From Methylocella tundrae (lineage in GTDB: Bacteria; Pseudomonadota; Alphaproteobacteria; Rhizobiales; Beijerinckiaceae), in assembly GCF_038024855.1 (NCBI RefSeq), contig NZ_CP139089.1, positions 1,612,001-1,676,000 of the forward strand: 64,000 nucleotides of DNA, read 5' to 3'. Shown piece after piece: positions 21,984 through 32,524 of the stretch; position 1 is the first letter of the stretch; each line of letters starts with the position of its first letter. A model generated the notes under the pieces. It did not search any database and was not told where the DNA came from. It saw only the letters and a list, made by a program, of their open reading frames with translations. Position numbers and translations under genes: made by a program.

Positions 21984-23369
21984 CTATGGCTTGTCCATCA
22001 AAGCCTTCGCAAGCGCGCGGAAACGGTCGCCCCTTTTTTCAAAATCGGGAAATTGATCGAAAGAGGCGCAGGCCGGCGACAGCAGGACCACGGGACTTTC
22101 GAGCGCGCTGGCCCTCGCGTCCTCGGCCGCCATCGGGACCGCATTCTCCAGCGTGTCGCAAAACTCGACAGGAAAAGCGCCGCTGATCGTCTGCGCGAAA
22201 GCCTCGCTCGCCTCGCCGATCAAATAGGCTTTGACGATGCGGCCGAACAATGGCCGCAGCGGCTCGATGCCGCCCTGCTTGGCGCGGCCGCCAAGAATCC
22301 AGAAGATCTCGTCGAAGGAGAGCAGCGCCTTTTCCGCGGCGTCGGCGTTGGTTGCCTTGGAATCATTGACGAACAGCACTTTGCCCAGCCGCCCGACTTC
22401 TTCGAGGCGATGGGCGAGGCCGGGAAACGAGGCGAGTCCAGCGGCGACGCGCGCATGATCGCGCCCCAGGGCCCCCAGGGCGGCGATCGCGACGGCGGCG
22501 TTCTGGCCATTATGCGCGCCGCGAAGCGATGCGACGCCTGCAAGATCGGCGATGAGATCGGAACGCCCCCCTTCGCGGCGAAAAAGGCGGCCGCCTTCGT
22601 AGATGATGCCCTCGTCGAGTTTCTGGCCCGCCGCCGAAACCAGCGTGATCTCGCGTCCGGGCTCGCGCAATCTGGCCGCGATGGCGCGGGTGAATTCATC
22701 GTCGACGCCGATGACGGCGTGATCGGCGCCGGTGACCAGGCGCGCCTTGATCGCCGCGTAATTCTCCATCGTCCCATGCCGATCGAGATGATCGGGCGTG
22801 ACATTCAGCAAAATGCCGACTGAAGGATCGAGAGAAGGCGCAAGATCGATCTGGTAGGACGAGCATTCGATCACATGGACGCGCGACTTGTCGGGCGGCG
22901 CCAGCGCCAGAATGGGCGTGCCGATATTGCCGCCGATTTCGACGGAAAAGCCAAAGCTCGAAAAAAGATGCGCGACCAGCGCCGTCGTCGTCGATTTTCC
23001 ATTGGTGCCGGTGATCGCGACAAAAGGCGCGCCGGGCGCGATTTTTCGGCGCTCGCGGCAGAAGAGTTCGATGTCGCCGATGACCTCAATCCCCGCCTCC
23101 TTCGCCTTGACGACGGTCCAGTGCGGCGCCGGATGCGTCAGGGGAACGCCGGGAGAAAGAATGAGGGCTTCGAAGGCGCTCCAGTCGGCGCCGGCCAGAT
23201 TCTCGATTCTGAGACCGGCGGCGCGCGCTTTTTCACGCGCGTGTTCATTGTCGTCCCAAACATTTACGCGCGCTCCGCCTGCGACCAGAGCTTGCGCCGT
23301 GACAAAGCCCGAGCCGCCCAACCCGAAGACGGCGACGGATTTACCCTTGAATGCGGTGACCGGCGTCAT
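21984..23369 (-). CDS. murD: UDP-N-acetylmuramoyl-L-alanine--D-glutamate ligase MurD
   Basis: A 461-residue Mur ligase that adds D-Glu. The Rossmann start [18 protein letters not shown], the ATP loop [17 protein letters not shown] and the [21 protein letters not shown] segment define it. I chose the ATG at 23369 because GAGG lies five bases upstream within the end of mraY; a GTG at 23375 overlapping the mraY stop is the alternative and adds two residues. Confidence 0.95.
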   Translation of the reverse strand: MTPVTAFKGKSVAVFGLGGSGFVTAQALVAGGARVNVWDDNEHAREKARAAGLRIENLAGADWSAFEALILSPGVPLTHPAPHWTVVKAKEAGIEVIGDIELFCRERRKIAPGAPFVAITGTNGKSTTTALVAHLFSSFGFSVEIGGNIGTPILALAPPDKSRVHVIECSSYQIDLAPSLDPSVGILLNVTPDHLDRHGTMENYAAIKARLVTGADHAVIGVDDEFTRAIAARLREPGREITLVSAAGQKLDEGIIYEGGRLFRREGGRSDLIADLAGVASLRGAHNGQNAAVAIAALGALGRDHARVAAGLASFPGLAHRLEEVGRLGKVLFVNDSKATNADAAEKALLSFDEIFWILGGRAKQGGIEPLRPLFGRIVKAYLIGEASEAFAQTISGAFPVEFCDTLENAVPMAAEDARASALESPVVLLSPACASFDQFPDFEKRGDRFRALAKALMDKP

Positions 23370-23371
23370 GA

Positions 23372-24454
23372 TCACCTCAGCTTCAGCGTCGAGAGTCCGA
23401 TCAGCGCCAGCACGAAGGCGATGATCCAGAAGCGCACGACGACCTGCGGCTCCGACCAGCCCATCTGTTCGAAATGATGATGGATCGGCGCCATCTTGAA
23501 CACGCGCTTGCCGGTGAGCTTGAACGAGATCACCTGCACGATGACCGACAGCGTTTCGACGACGAAAAGGCCGCCGACGATGCCCAGCACGATCTCATGC
23601 TTCACTGCGACGGCGATTGCGCCAAGCAGGCCGCCGAGCGCGAGCGATCCAGTGTCGCCCATGAAAATCTGGGCGGGCGGCGCGTTGAACCAAAGAAAGC
23701 CCAAGCCCGCCCCGATGACCGCCCCCGTCACGACGGCGAGTTCGCCGGCGCCCGGCACGAAATTAATGCCAAGATAGGTCGAAAAGATCGCATTGCCGGC
23801 AAGATAGGCGATAATGCCGAAGGTTCCGGCGGCGATCATCACGGGCACGATCGCCAGCCCGTCGAGGCCGTCCGTGAGGTTCACCGCATTGCCGGCGCCG
23901 ACGATGACGAGAGGCCCGAAGACAAGAAAGAACAGGCCAAGATCAATGATGAAGCCATTGATCGAAGGGAAAGCCAGCGCCGTCGTATGCGGCGTGCCGA
24001 AGCGCATCATCGCATAGCAGGCGATGACCGCGACGCCGACCTCGAGCGCCAGCCGCAGCCGGCCGGAAAAGCCTTTGTCGGTCTGCTTCGTCACCTTCAG
24101 ATAATCGTCATAAAATCCGATCAGTCCGTAGCCGGTCATGACGAAGAGCACGACCCACACATAATGATTGCGGAGGTTTGCCCAGAGCAGGGTCGAGACG
24201 ATGAGCCCGGACAGGATCATCAAGCCGCCCATCGTCGGCGTGCCCTTCTTGGTGAGGAGATGCGATTGCGGACCGTCGAGACGGATCGGCTGCCCCTTGC
24301 CTTGTTTGATGCGCAGCGCCGCGATGACGCGCGGACCGAAGAAGAAGACAAAAAACAACGCGGTCGCCGTGGCGCCGCCGGTACGGAAGGTGATGTAGCG
24401 AAAAAGATTCAGCGGCTGAAAATGGGGTGAAAACTCGGTAAGCCAGGTTAGCAT
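23372..24454 (-). CDS. mraY: Phospho-N-acetylmuramoyl-pentapeptide transferase MraY
   Basis: A 360-residue ten-helix membrane enzyme that makes lipid I from UDP-MurNAc-pentapeptide and undecaprenyl phosphate. Signatures are [26 protein letters not shown] with its paired Asp, [14 protein letters not shown] and [12 protein letters not shown], and the MAPIHHHFE loop near the C-terminus. The ATG at 24454 lies one base after the murF stop and gives the standard length; a longer frame starting at 24490 would overlap murF. Confidence 0.96.
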   Translation of the reverse strand: MLTWLTEFSPHFQPLNLFRYITFRTGGATATALFFVFFFGPRVIAALRIKQGKGQPIRLDGPQSHLLTKKGTPTMGGLMILSGLIVSTLLWANLRNHYVWVVLFVMTGYGLIGFYDDYLKVTKQTDKGFSGRLRLALEVGVAVIACYAMMRFGTPHTTALAFPSINGFIIDLGLFFLVFGPLVIVGAGNAVNLTDGLDGLAIVPVMIAAGTFGIIAYLAGNAIFSTYLGINFVPGAGELAVVTGAVIGAGLGFLWFNAPPAQIFMGDTGSLALGGLLGAIAVAVKHEIVLGIVGGLFVVETLSVIVQVISFKLTGKRVFKMAPIHHHFEQMGWSEPQVVVRFWIIAFVLALIGLSTLKLR

Positions 24455-24455
24455 T

Positions 24456-25955
24456 TCACGAAGTCCGCCCGTTTTGCGCCGCGTCGCCATCGGCGCCGCC
24501 CTGTTTCAGGGCGCCGACAATGACGCTCATCCTGCTGCCGTTCGATCCCTTGACGACGACGATGTCGCCGGCGCGGACCGCCGCCGCGACCTCCGGCTCC
24601 AAAAGGCTCGCGCTTTCGCGCCAGGCGCCCTGCATGGAGACAGGCAAAGCGTCGTAGAGAGATTTCATCAAGGGCCCCGCAGCAAAAACAAGATCGATAT
24701 GATTGGCTCTGAGATCGTCGGCGAGTTCGGCGTGCATCGCCGCGCCTTTGACGCCAAGCTCCAGCATGTCGCCGAGGACTGCGATGCGCCGTCCAGGGCT
24801 CGGCAAAGGCAAGGCTCCGGCGAGTTCAAAGGCGGCGCGCATCGAAGCCGGATTGGCGTTGTAGCTCTCGTCGATCAGCGCGTATGGTCCGTCGACGGCG
24901 GCAAGGGTCAATCTCTGGCCCCTTCCCGGCTGCGCGGTAAAAAACGCCAGCGCGCCCGCGGCGGCGTCGAGATCGACGCCAAAGGCCTTCGCGGCAAGCA
25001 ATACGGCGAGCGAGTTCATGGCGAGATGGCGCCCTGGCGCGCCGAGGCGATAATGAAGGCGCCTTCCGCAGATCTGCGCCTCGATGATCGAATAATCCGG
25101 AAAAAGCCGCACCCGGATCAGTCTCGCCTCGGCGCTCTCATGGTCGCCGAAACTCGCGACATGCCCGGCGGGCGAAGCCTTGGCGCGGGCGTAAAGCCGC
25201 TGATAGTGAGGATTGTCGCGGTGAAGAATGGCGACGCCGCCCGGCTCCAGGCCGTCGAAAATCTCGGCCTTGGCGTCGGCGATCGCCTCGACGCTGGCGA
25301 AATTCTCGATATGGACGGGCGCGACCGTCGTGATGATCGCAACATGCGGACGCGCCATTTCGCTCAAAGGCGTGATTTCGCCGGCATGGTTCATGCCGAT
25401 TTCAAAGACGCCGAACCGCGTCTCTTTCGGCATGCGCGCGAGGGTCAAGGGCACGCCCCAATGATTATTATATGAGGCGACGGAGGCGTGCACGGCGCCT
25501 CCTTGCGTCAGAGCCAGCCGCAGCGCCTCCTTGGTCGAGGTCTTGCCGACGGAGCCCGTGACCGCGACGACCCGCGCCTTTACGCGCGCTCTGGCGGCGA
25601 CGCCGAGACGCTCCAGCGAGGCGAGCACGTCGCGCACCACATAGAGGGGCCCAAGCCCCGTCAGCGCGCCGGCGTGCGCTTCATCGACGACGGCGGCAAG
25701 CGCGCCTTTTTCGAAGGCGCGCGCGACATAGTCATGGCCATCGCTGTTCGCGCCATGGATGGCGAAGAACAATTCGCCCGCCTGCAAGGTTCGCGTATCG
25801 ATCGAAATTCCGGTAGCGCCGCCCTTCGGCACGCCGCCGCTGACGCGCGCGCCGAGCGGCGTGACAAGGCCGAGACTCGTCCAGATGATCCCCGCCGGCT
25901 CCCTGACGCTGATCTCACCCTGATTTGCGTCGGCGCGGCTGACTGCTTCGCTCAC
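24456..25955 (-). CDS. murF: UDP-MurNAc-tripeptide--D-Ala-D-Ala ligase MurF (GTG start)
   Basis: A 499-residue Mur ligase that adds the D-Ala-D-Ala dipeptide, completing the UDP-MurNAc pentapeptide. The ATP loop [16 protein letters not shown] (about 148-163), the [11 protein letters not shown] motif and [16 protein letters not shown] are typical. A GTG start abuts the murE stop with no gap. The N-terminus carries about 25 extra residues before the usual beginning. Confidence 0.95.
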   Translation of the reverse strand: MSEAVSRADANQGEISVREPAGIIWTSLGLVTPLGARVSGGVPKGGATGISIDTRTLQAGELFFAIHGANSDGHDYVARAFEKGALAAVVDEAHAGALTGLGPLYVVRDVLASLERLGVAARARVKARVVAVTGSVGKTSTKEALRLALTQGGAVHASVASYNNHWGVPLTLARMPKETRFGVFEIGMNHAGEITPLSEMARPHVAIITTVAPVHIENFASVEAIADAKAEIFDGLEPGGVAILHRDNPHYQRLYARAKASPAGHVASFGDHESAEARLIRVRLFPDYSIIEAQICGRRLHYRLGAPGRHLAMNSLAVLLAAKAFGVDLDAAAGALAFFTAQPGRGQRLTLAAVDGPYALIDESYNANPASMRAAFELAGALPLPSPGRRIAVLGDMLELGVKGAAMHAELADDLRANHIDLVFAAGPLMKSLYDALPVSMQGAWRESASLLEPEVAAAVRAGDIVVVKGSNGSRMSVIVGALKQGGADGDAAQNGRTS

Positions 25956-27425
25956 TTAGGCTAAATCCTTCAATGCCGCATCCTTCAAAGCCGCGCGCGC
26001 GCAGTCGGAATCCGAAAACGGCAAGGTGGCATCGCCTATGATCTGGCCCGTTTCATGGCCTTTGCCCGCGATCAGAAGGACATCGCCAGGGCCCAGCATC
26101 GCGACGGCCTCGCGGATCGCGCTGGCGCGATCGCCGATTTCGTAGAGTTCGAGCGCGCCGGCCGCGCCCAGCAGAATGGCGCGGCGGATCGAAGCCGCGT
26201 CCTCGCTGCGTGGATTGTCGTCCGTCACAATGACCCGGTCCGCGAGCCGTGCCGCGATTTCGCCCATGATCGGCCGTTTTCCGGCGTCGCGGTCGCCGCC
26301 GCAGCCGAAGACGACGACGAGCCTGCCTTTGACGTAAGGCTGCAGTGTGCGCAAGACGTTTTCGAGCGCATCGGGCTTATGCGCATAATCGACATAGACG
26401 GGAGCCCCCTTGCGCTCGCCGACCCGCTCGAGCCGGCCCGGGGCTCCTTCAAGATTCTCCAGCGCCGCGAAAACCTGCTCCGCGGGACTGCCCGTCGCGA
26501 TGCAGAGCCCGGCCGCCACCAGCGCATTCGAGGCCTGGAACGCGCCTGCGAGCGGAAGCGTGACCATAAAGCGCCGGCCTTCGTAGACGACCTCGAGCCG
26601 GGTCGAGACGCTGTCCGGCTGCGCGGACAAGAGCGTCACGCCATTACCCTTGACGCCGGTGGAAAGCACGTTGAGGCCGCGCGCCACGCAGGCCCGGATC
26701 ACTTTTTCCGCGACCTCGCTGTCGGCGTCGACGACCGCGCTCTGCCCCGGCCCCAGCAGGCGCTCAAAAAGCTCCAGCTTGGCGGCCAGATAGTCTTCCA
26801 TCGTCGCATGATAGTCGAGATGGTCGCGGGACAGATTGGTGAAGGCGCCGGCGCTGAGCCGGACCCCATCGAGCCGGCGCTGGACGATGCCATGCGAAGA
26901 GGCTTCCAGAGCCAGATGCGTGACGCCGCGGCCGGTGAGATCGTCCAATGTCCTGTGCAGGCTGATCGCATCCGGCGTCGTCAGCGCGCCATAGACGGAG
27001 CCGGATGGCGCGACGACGCCAAGCGTGCCGAGCGAGGCGGCGGCGAACCCCTGCGCTGCGAAAATCTGACGCACGAAAGCTGCGACCGAGGTCTTGCCGC
27101 TGGTGCCGGTGATGGCGACGATCGTCCCTGGCTGGCGCGGAAACAGTCTTGCGCTCGCCTCCGCGAGCGCCGCGCGGACGTCCCCGACCGCGATCACTGG
27201 CGCGCCGGCGATCTCGCGCGCCATCGGCGTCTGCGCGACAACCGCGATCGCGCCCCGGGCGATGGCCTGCGGCGCGAAGGCGAGGCCGTCGGAGCGCGTT
27301 CCCGGAATAGCGAAAAACACGGCCCCCGGCGCCGTCGAACGGCTGTCGCAGCTAATCTCCGCAACTTCCCGCTCAATCAGGCCTTCAGGTAAAGGTGCGC
27401 CGGGAAGAAGCTCGGCGAGCCGCAT
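25956..27425 (-). CDS. murE: UDP-MurNAc-L-Ala-D-Glu--meso-diaminopimelate ligase MurE
   Basis: A 489-residue Mur ligase. The ATP loop is ITGTSGKTSVAAFVRQ, and DNPRSED (about residue 405) matches the DNPR motif that selects meso-diaminopimelate rather than lysine, so the wall is predicted to be the usual Gram-negative type. YAHKPDALENVLRTL and AGKGHETGQ are other family features. The start overlaps the ftsI stop by one base. Confidence 0.96.
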   Translation of the reverse strand: MRLAELLPGAPLPEGLIEREVAEISCDSRSTAPGAVFFAIPGTRSDGLAFAPQAIARGAIAVVAQTPMAREIAGAPVIAVGDVRAALAEASARLFPRQPGTIVAITGTSGKTSVAAFVRQIFAAQGFAAASLGTLGVVAPSGSVYGALTTPDAISLHRTLDDLTGRGVTHLALEASSHGIVQRRLDGVRLSAGAFTNLSRDHLDYHATMEDYLAAKLELFERLLGPGQSAVVDADSEVAEKVIRACVARGLNVLSTGVKGNGVTLLSAQPDSVSTRLEVVYEGRRFMVTLPLAGAFQASNALVAAGLCIATGSPAEQVFAALENLEGAPGRLERVGERKGAPVYVDYAHKPDALENVLRTLQPYVKGRLVVVFGCGGDRDAGKRPIMGEIAARLADRVIVTDDNPRSEDAASIRRAILLGAAGALELYEIGDRASAIREAVAMLGPGDVLLIAGKGHETGQIIGDATLPFSDSDCARAALKDAALKDLA

Positions 27426-29215
27426 CAGTGCTCCCTTCCGCCAGTCTGGGGGATATTGGCCATCCCATAGCCCAGTTTGGCGAGAAGGGGAAAGGGCTGC
27501 GTCGGAAGCTCGAAGCGCGGCGGAATGCCAAGCAGAGGGCCGACGCGCTCGATGATCTTGCCGGTGACGCTGCCGGAGTTCCAGGCCGCGGTGCGGTATC
27601 CTCCCGTTTCCGGCAGGCCCTGCGGCTCATCCATCAGCGTCAGAATCAGATATTTTGGCTTGTCGGCCGGCATGATCGCCATGAAGGTCGTAAACACCTT
27701 GTCTTTGGCATAATGGCCGTGAACGATCTTGTCGGCCGTGCCGGTCTTGCCGCCGATGAAATAGCCCTGGACATTAGCCATTTTCGCGGAGCCGATCTCG
27801 GCGTTGAGGCGCATCAGATAACGCAGCGACTCGGAGGTTTCGGGCTTTACGACGCGAGGCGCGTCCCTCTTCGCGTCCTCCGCGTTGCGTTTGAGGAAGG
27901 TCGGATTGACGAGGATGCCGCCATTCGAGAGCGCGCCGACGGCCATCATCGCCTGCAACGGGGAAACGTTGAGGCCCTGCCCGAAGGCGATGGTCATTGT
28001 GTTGAGTTCGCCCCAGTTTTTCGGCACCAGCGGATCGGCGGTCTCCGGCAGTTCCGTGTGCAGCCGGGTCAATTGTCCCATCTTGCGCAAGAACGCCTTG
28101 TGGCCTTCGACGCCGACCATCAGGGCAAGACGCGCCGCGCCGATGTTCGATGAATAGGTGAACACCTCCGGCACGGTGAGCATGCGATGCTGGGCGTGGA
28201 AATCATGAATGGTGAAATGGCCATAGCGCAATGAATCGCGCGCATCGACCCGTGTGTTGAGATTGACCTTGCCGAGATCGAGCGCCATGGCGATCGAGAT
28301 CGCCTTGAAGGTCGAACCCATTTCATAGACCCCGACGGAGACGCGGTTGATGTGATTTGGGTCGAGCGCGTCGGCCGGCGTATTCGGGTCATAGTCCGGC
28401 AAGGACGCCATCGCGATCACCTCGCCCGTGTTGACGTCGAGAATGACGGCTGCGCCCGACTTCGCCTTGAATTTGGCGACGCCTTTGGCCAGTTCGTCGC
28501 GCACCGCATAGGTCGCCTTGAGGTCGAGTGAGGTGGTGATCGGCGCCAAAGTCTCGGGCGTCAGGCTGAAGCCCGCGCCGTGCAGATCGGCGAGGCCCTG
28601 CCCGTCGATATATTTCTCGAGGCCCGAAATGCCGACGCCGTCGAGGTTGGCGAAGCCAAGAACATGCGCGGCGATCGGGCCGTTTGGATAGACGCGCTTG
28701 TTTTCAGGCAGGAAGCCGACGCCGGGCAAGCCGAGGCGATAGACCTCCTGCTGCTGCTTCGGCGTAACCGCCCGCTTCACCCAGATGAAGCCTTTGCGCG
28801 TGCCAAGCCGCTTGCGCAGATCATTCGCGTCGACGTCCGGCAACACGGCGGTCAAAAGCTCGACCGCCTCGTCCTTGTCGATGATGCGGCGAGGCTCCGC
28901 GAAGACCGACATCACCTTGATATCGGTTGCGAGAATTTCGCCATTGCGGTCAAGAATATCCGGCCGCGCCGCCGCGATCACATCGCCGCCGCGCTTCGCG
29001 CCGATGGATTGCTCCTGGTGCAGGCCGAAATAGATCAGCTTGCCGGCGATGACTCCGTTCATCGCGATAAAGACGCAGGCGACGAGCTTTATCCGCGTCC
29101 GGCTTTTCGTCAGATCGGTGGCAAACAGCTTTGCGAAAAACGCTCCCAGCCGATGCGCGCGCTGCGCCTTCGCGCCTGCGCGGTCTTTCCCAGGTGAATC
29201 AAAGCGGTCGGTCAT
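27425..29215 (-). CDS. ftsI: Septal peptidoglycan transpeptidase FtsI (PBP3)
   Basis: A 596-residue class B penicillin-binding protein. One N-terminal membrane helix (about residues 42-62) precedes a pedestal domain and the transpeptidase domain, whose three catalytic motifs are visible: STFK (in YEMGSTFKAISIA), SSN (in FTYSSNIGAA) and KTG (in IGGKTGTADK). It crosslinks septal wall together with FtsW. It follows ftsL by 15 bp. The roughly 35-residue charged N-terminus before the helix is on the long side. Confidence 0.96.
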   Translation of the reverse strand: MTDRFDSPGKDRAGAKAQRAHRLGAFFAKLFATDLTKSRTRIKLVACVFIAMNGVIAGKLIYFGLHQEQSIGAKRGGDVIAAARPDILDRNGEILATDIKVMSVFAEPRRIIDKDEAVELLTAVLPDVDANDLRKRLGTRKGFIWVKRAVTPKQQQEVYRLGLPGVGFLPENKRVYPNGPIAAHVLGFANLDGVGISGLEKYIDGQGLADLHGAGFSLTPETLAPITTSLDLKATYAVRDELAKGVAKFKAKSGAAVILDVNTGEVIAMASLPDYDPNTPADALDPNHINRVSVGVYEMGSTFKAISIAMALDLGKVNLNTRVDARDSLRYGHFTIHDFHAQHRMLTVPEVFTYSSNIGAARLALMVGVEGHKAFLRKMGQLTRLHTELPETADPLVPKNWGELNTMTIAFGQGLNVSPLQAMMAVGALSNGGILVNPTFLKRNAEDAKRDAPRVVKPETSESLRYLMRLNAEIGSAKMANVQGYFIGGKTGTADKIVHGHYAKDKVFTTFMAIMPADKPKYLILTLMDEPQGLPETGGYRTAAWNSGSVTGKIIERVGPLLGIPPRFELPTQPFPLLAKLGYGMANIPQTGGREH

Positions 29216-29230
29216 CTTGACTTACAATCT

Positions 29231-29623
29231 TCATCGGGTCGGAGTGGACGGCGTCGTGGGCGCGCTCGCCGCCGCGTCGCCTGGCGTGTTGGTCGGCTCG
29301 GCGAGACCGAGAGCTTCCAGCTTGTCGCCGATCCCATCGGCTCTGGCGGTCTTGGCCGGCAACGCGTCGGCGCTGACGATCTGGCGCAGCCCTGTCGGCT
29401 GCAGGTCGAGGAATTTATCGGCGAGCGCCTCGATGCGCTCGGGCCGCGTCAGATGCGACCACTCCGCACGCAGCGTTGCGATCTGGTCTTCCTCGGCCTT
29501 GATCTCATGCTTCAGCTTGACGATGCGCTCGGCATGGAAAATCGTCTGATATTTGATCGAATAGGCGTAGATCGCTGAGCCGATCAGGGCGACGACGGCG
29601 AGAAGATTGAGAATTCGCACCAT
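29231..29623 (-). CDS. ftsL: Cell division protein FtsL
   Basis: A 130-residue bitopic protein with a membrane helix at residues 4-22 and a coiled coil with heptads through HAERIVKLKHEIKAEEDQIA. The segment LTRPERIEALADKFLDLQP is typical of alphaproteobacterial FtsL, and a Pro/Thr/Ala-rich tail follows. It bridges FtsQ and FtsB with FtsW/FtsI. It sits two bases after rsmH and before ftsI as usual. Confidence 0.88.
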   Translation of the reverse strand: MVRILNLLAVVALIGSAIYAYSIKYQTIFHAERIVKLKHEIKAEEDQIATLRAEWSHLTRPERIEALADKFLDLQPTGLRQIVSADALPAKTARADGIGDKLEALGLAEPTNTPGDAAASAPTTPSTPTR

Positions 29624-29625
29624 TA

Positions 29626-30666
29626 TCAGCGTCCCTTGACGGCGCGTTGAGGCAAGCGCGCCAGCGCCATGAGCTCGGCGTCGACCGGACGCGCCGGGGC
29701 GGATGTCCGCACGCCATGCCGGAGCTTGGCCGAGCGCGCGCGGGGATTGGCGGCGACCTCGGCGACCGATGGGATGACCGGCTGCTTGCCCGGCAGTTGA
29801 AAAGTCGGCGGTTTCGGCGCCGCCTCGCCCGGCAGGCGGCGCGAGGGCGCCTCGCCGCGCCCCGATCTTTCGGCAAAGAACTGCTTGACGATGCGGTCCT
29901 CGAGCGAATGGAAGGTGACGACGATCAGCTTTCCGCCCGGCTTCAAAACGCCTTCGGCGGCGGAAAGAGCGGCGACCAATTCGCCGAGTTCGTCATTGAC
30001 CGCGATGCGCAGCGCCTGAAAGGAGCGCGTCGCCGGATGAATGTCGCCGGGTTTGCCGGGGACGACGCGGGCGATCATGCCGGCGAGCGCGGCGGTCGAG
30101 ACGAAAGGCTCTTTGGCGCGATCCATCACGATGGCGCGGGCGATGCGGCGCGAGGCGCGCTCCTCGCCGAAATAATAGAGGATATCGGCAAGCGTCGCCT
30201 CATCGGCGCTATTGACGATGTCGGCGGCGCTCTGTCCCGTTGGCTGCATGCGCATGTCGAGAGGGCCGTCGCCGCGAAAGGAAAAACCCCGCTCGGCGTC
30301 GTCGATCTGCATGGACGAAACGCCAATGTCGAGAACGACGGCGTCGAAATCGGAGAAATCGAGCCGCCGCGCGACGTCGGCGAGCTGCGAGAAGCGCGCC
30401 TCGACAAGAGTGAGCCGGCCTTCCGCCGCCTCAACGAGCGAAGCGCCGCCTTTGACGGCGAGCGGATCGCGATCAAGCGCCAGGACGCGCGCCCCGGCGG
30501 GCGCCAAAAGCCCACGGGAATAACCGCCCGCGCCGAAAGTGGCGTCAAGGTAGAGGCCGCCCGCGCGCGGACCGGCGATCGCCAGAACTTCATCACGAAG
30601 CACGGGAATGTGCCGGGCCGGTCCGCCAGCGGCGAGATGATCCTCATCGCCGCGACCCGCATTCAT
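29626..30666 (-). CDS. rsmH: 16S rRNA (cytosine-1402-N4)-methyltransferase RsmH (MraW)
   Basis: A 346-residue SAM-dependent methyltransferase that modifies C1402 of 16S r[28 protein letters not shown] (SAM motif I), [21 protein letters not shown] and [16 protein letters not shown] are family signatures. The ATG at 30666 overlaps the mraZ stop (ATGA) and gives the normal length; the frame is open far upstream inside mraZ but without similarity. Coupled translation with mraZ is likely. Confidence 0.95.
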   Translation of the reverse strand: MNAGRGDEDHLAAGGPARHIPVLRDEVLAIAGPRAGGLYLDATFGAGGYSRGLLAPAGARVLALDRDPLAVKGGASLVEAAEGRLTLVEARFSQLADVARRLDFSDFDAVVLDIGVSSMQIDDAERGFSFRGDGPLDMRMQPTGQSAADIVNSADEATLADILYYFGEERASRRIARAIVMDRAKEPFVSTAALAGMIARVVPGKPGDIHPATRSFQALRIAVNDELGELVAALSAAEGVLKPGGKLIVVTFHSLEDRIVKQFFAERSGRGEAPSRRLPGEAAPKPPTFQLPGKQPVIPSVAEVAANPRARSAKLRHGVRTSAPARPVDAELMALARLPQRAVKGR

Positions 30667-31157
30667 TCCCGTGCTCCATGTGATCGCAGCGGCGGAGCGT
30701 CCGGCGCTGCGGGTCTGGAGTTCGGCTGTCTTCGGGAATCGCGCGCATGGGTTCTGGCCTCCCCCATGCGTGCGCGAAAACGGCCGGACTCCCAGATCTG
30801 AAACTTGTGCCCCATTCCGGCGAAAGTGACTTCGTTCGAAATGCCGGCATAGGCCTTTAAGGTTTCGGTCAGGATCACCCGCCCTTCCGAATCGACTTTC
30901 AAGATCTCGCTCGCTCCCATGAGCGCGAGCGAAAGCATGTCCCGCTCCTCCGTATAGGGAGCGTAGCCCGAAAGCAGTCCATCGATTTCCCTCAACAGGG
31001 CATGGCCGCCGCAATCGAGAGCCTCCTGATCGAGCGAGGGATGAACGTAGAGACCATCGAACCCGTCGCGCGCCAGCACCGCGCGAAACGGCGCCGGGAT
31101 CGAGACCCGCCCTTTAGCGTCGAGTTTATTGGTGTAGTGCGAGACATATATGTCCAC
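30663..31157 (-). CDS. mraZ: Transcriptional regulator MraZ
   Basis: A 164-residue protein with two AbrB-like DNA-binding halves: [16 protein letters not shown] at residues 10-25 and [18 protein letters not shown] near 89. MraZ forms a ring-shaped oligomer and represses its own dcw operon. The C-terminal 35 residues are basic and rich in Pro and Ser, longer than usual. Candidate operator repeats lie 85-119 bp upstream of its start. Confidence 0.93.
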   Translation of the reverse strand: MDIYVSHYTNKLDAKGRVSIPAPFRAVLARDGFDGLYVHPSLDQEALDCGGHALLREIDGLLSGYAPYTEERDMLSLALMGASEILKVDSEGRVILTETLKAYAGISNEVTFAGMGHKFQIWESGRFRARMGEARTHARDSRRQPNSRPAAPDAPPLRSHGARE

Positions 31158-31241
31158 TCCACCCTCTCGAAACCGGGTTGCTGTTTAAATCGGGGCGCGG
31201 CGCACTTGGCCGAATCCAACGCTGACGCACATACGCTTGAA

Positions 31242-31276
31242 CGGGACGATTTGGGATAACATGGGATCATATGGGG
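31242..31276. promoter_or_regulatory. MraZ operator: 10-bp-spaced TGGGN boxes
   Basis: On the plus strand TGGGA (31252), TGGGA (31262) and TGGGG (31272) start exactly 10 bp apart, with a weaker CGGGA at 31242 in the same register. Repeated TGGGN boxes separated by five bases are the published binding pattern of Escherichia coli MraZ. Here the boxes lie within the predicted mraZ promoter, which fits autorepression. A hairpin, TTGGGC-TGAAG-GCCCAA at 31292-31308, lies just beyond them. Confidence 0.65.
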
Positions 31277-31281
31277 GTCAA
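31253..31281 (-). promoter_or_regulatory. Predicted mra/dcw promoter
   Basis: On the minus strand, TTGACC (31281-31276) and TATCCC (31258-31253) are separated by 17 bp, a sigma-70-like arrangement upstream of mraZ. The predicted start is about 85-90 bp before the mraZ ATG. The core overlaps the MraZ-type repeats, so bound MraZ would block RNA polymerase. Confidence 0.5.
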
Positions 31282-31308
31282 TGCGATTCCCTTGGGCTGA
31301 AGGCCCAA

Positions 31309-31756
31309 AATGGCGCAAAAAAGGCGCGGCCGCGCACCAGCGTCAGACGAAAACAGATCCAGTTTGAAAGGATGGCGCGCAGAACAGGACGGAACACCGC
31401 AACGGCTGCGGCTCACGAGCGGCTACGAACCGCCCAATTTCATGTCTGCGAAGCCGGAGGAAGAACTTGGAGAGCGCGAACCTGGTCAGGAGCCGCTTTT
31501 CGGATCGGGTTTTGCGCTATTTCAGACGGTCGTTTGGAACCGGGACGCAAAAGCTCAAAGTGAATGCAGGCGATGGCGCGTTGCCAGCCTCGTCTTGAGG
31601 CTTTGATGGCGGAGCCGGACCCACCGCAGTGCCCGGCCGGCGCCCTAACCGCCTCCCGCGCATCGGCGGCGCTCGATATGCGCCCGTAACGGCTCTTTCC
31701 GCGAGCCTTTGCGACGGAAGCCGCGCTTTATGCGCGGGGCCGCCACTAAAGTCGGA
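31309..31756. other. Gap upstream of the mra operon without a supported gene
   Basis: A plus-strand frame of 98 codons (31310-31606, starting MAQKRRGRAPAS) is open, but its product matches nothing I know and no ribosome site precedes it. Its start lies just beyond the operator hairpin. I see no RNA gene or terminator of note. The right end is the 3' side of the small exported protein gene. Confidence 0.35.
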
Positions 31757-32116
31757 TTAGAATTTGAACCCCATCGTGGGCTGCCCATTTCCGCCCATGG
31801 AAAGGGGCATATCCGTGCTCCCGTTTTCGAAGCCGCTCGACTGCTCAAAGAACTTTTTCCGCCCCTCGGCCAGGCGAGCCGCCTTGTCCGCTTCATCAGA
31901 ATCTGGCAGCAAACTGCCCCGAACTGCGCCTGTCTTCTTGTGAGGGATCTTCTTGCCATGCGCCTTCGCGGGAGGGCTGATCGATGGATCAGCGTTGACA
32001 GCCGGTTGGCTAGTCTGGGCAAAACTGGCGCAAGCAGACACGCCAAAGAAGAAGGCGGTCAGAACTCCCAGTTCAAGTCGCGTCACAGCAAATCCTCCCG
32101 TGCCGAAGAGCCGCAT
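31757..32116 (-). CDS. Small exported protein of unknown function
   Basis: A 119-residue protein with a hydrophobic signal segment (LELGVLTAFFFGVSACASFA, about residues 14-33) and a mature part rich in Pro, Ser and Lys. A charged helix, DEADKAARLAEGRKKFFEQ, precedes a Gly/Met-rich end. The tail LSMGGNGQPTMGFKF looks like a conserved C-terminus. A GTG at 32086 (VTRLELG) just before the signal segment is an alternative start. I do not recognise a function. The signal peptide and ordered composition favour a real gene. Confidence 0.55.
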   Translation of the reverse strand: MRLFGTGGFAVTRLELGVLTAFFFGVSACASFAQTSQPAVNADPSISPPAKAHGKKIPHKKTGAVRGSLLPDSDEADKAARLAEGRKKFFEQSSGFENGSTDMPLSMGGNGQPTMGFKF

Positions 32117-32229
32117 GAGAGCAGGCGAAATGGGGCATCTTCATGGCAAACGCAGCAAGGAGCTCGGCGCAAAGGCCACCCAACCCGGTAAACTATCCTT
32201 TTCCAGCACGTCTCGCGTCGTTCTTGAGC

Positions 32230-32397
32230 CTATTTCCGCTTTTTGTCGTGATCTGGCGCGCCAGGCGAGCCATTCGGCTGGGTCATTGAGGGCGGATCGC
32301 TCGCCGGGAATGAGTCTTCCAGTTCGTGTTCGAGCTCTTCGTCCTTCTGGTCCTTGCTTAGCTGTTCTTTCGTCGGCGTCTTATCTTTTTCGACCAT
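32230..32397 (-). CDS. Small acidic conserved protein
   Basis: A 55-residue hydrophilic protein: MVEKDKTPTKEQLSKDQ, then an acidic LEHELEDSFPASDPPS segment and a basic end DHDKKRK. The (L)EDSFPASDPPS motif recurs in many short alphaproteobacterial hypothetical proteins, so this is probably a real conserved family of unknown role. I chose the ATG at 32397 because GAGGAA sits at proper distance before it; the ATG at 32412 overlaps that site. Confidence 0.65.
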   Translation of the reverse strand: MVEKDKTPTKEQLSKDQKDEELEHELEDSFPASDPPSMTQPNGSPGAPDHDKKRK

Positions 32398-32524
32398 TTT
32401 TGGCTTCCTCATGAGTATCCATCCAGGATAACAAGCGCTGGCGCAATGTGTTCCATGAGCCAAGGGGCCGAGGCCAAGAAATTGAGGCACCAAAAGATCG
32501 CCGGCAATGTCGCGCTTCGCGGCG

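Noticed and set aside
31310..31606. 98-codon plus-strand frame upstream of the mra operon
   Set aside because: Mixed codon use, no ribosome site and no recognised product; kept only as a note in the gap entry.
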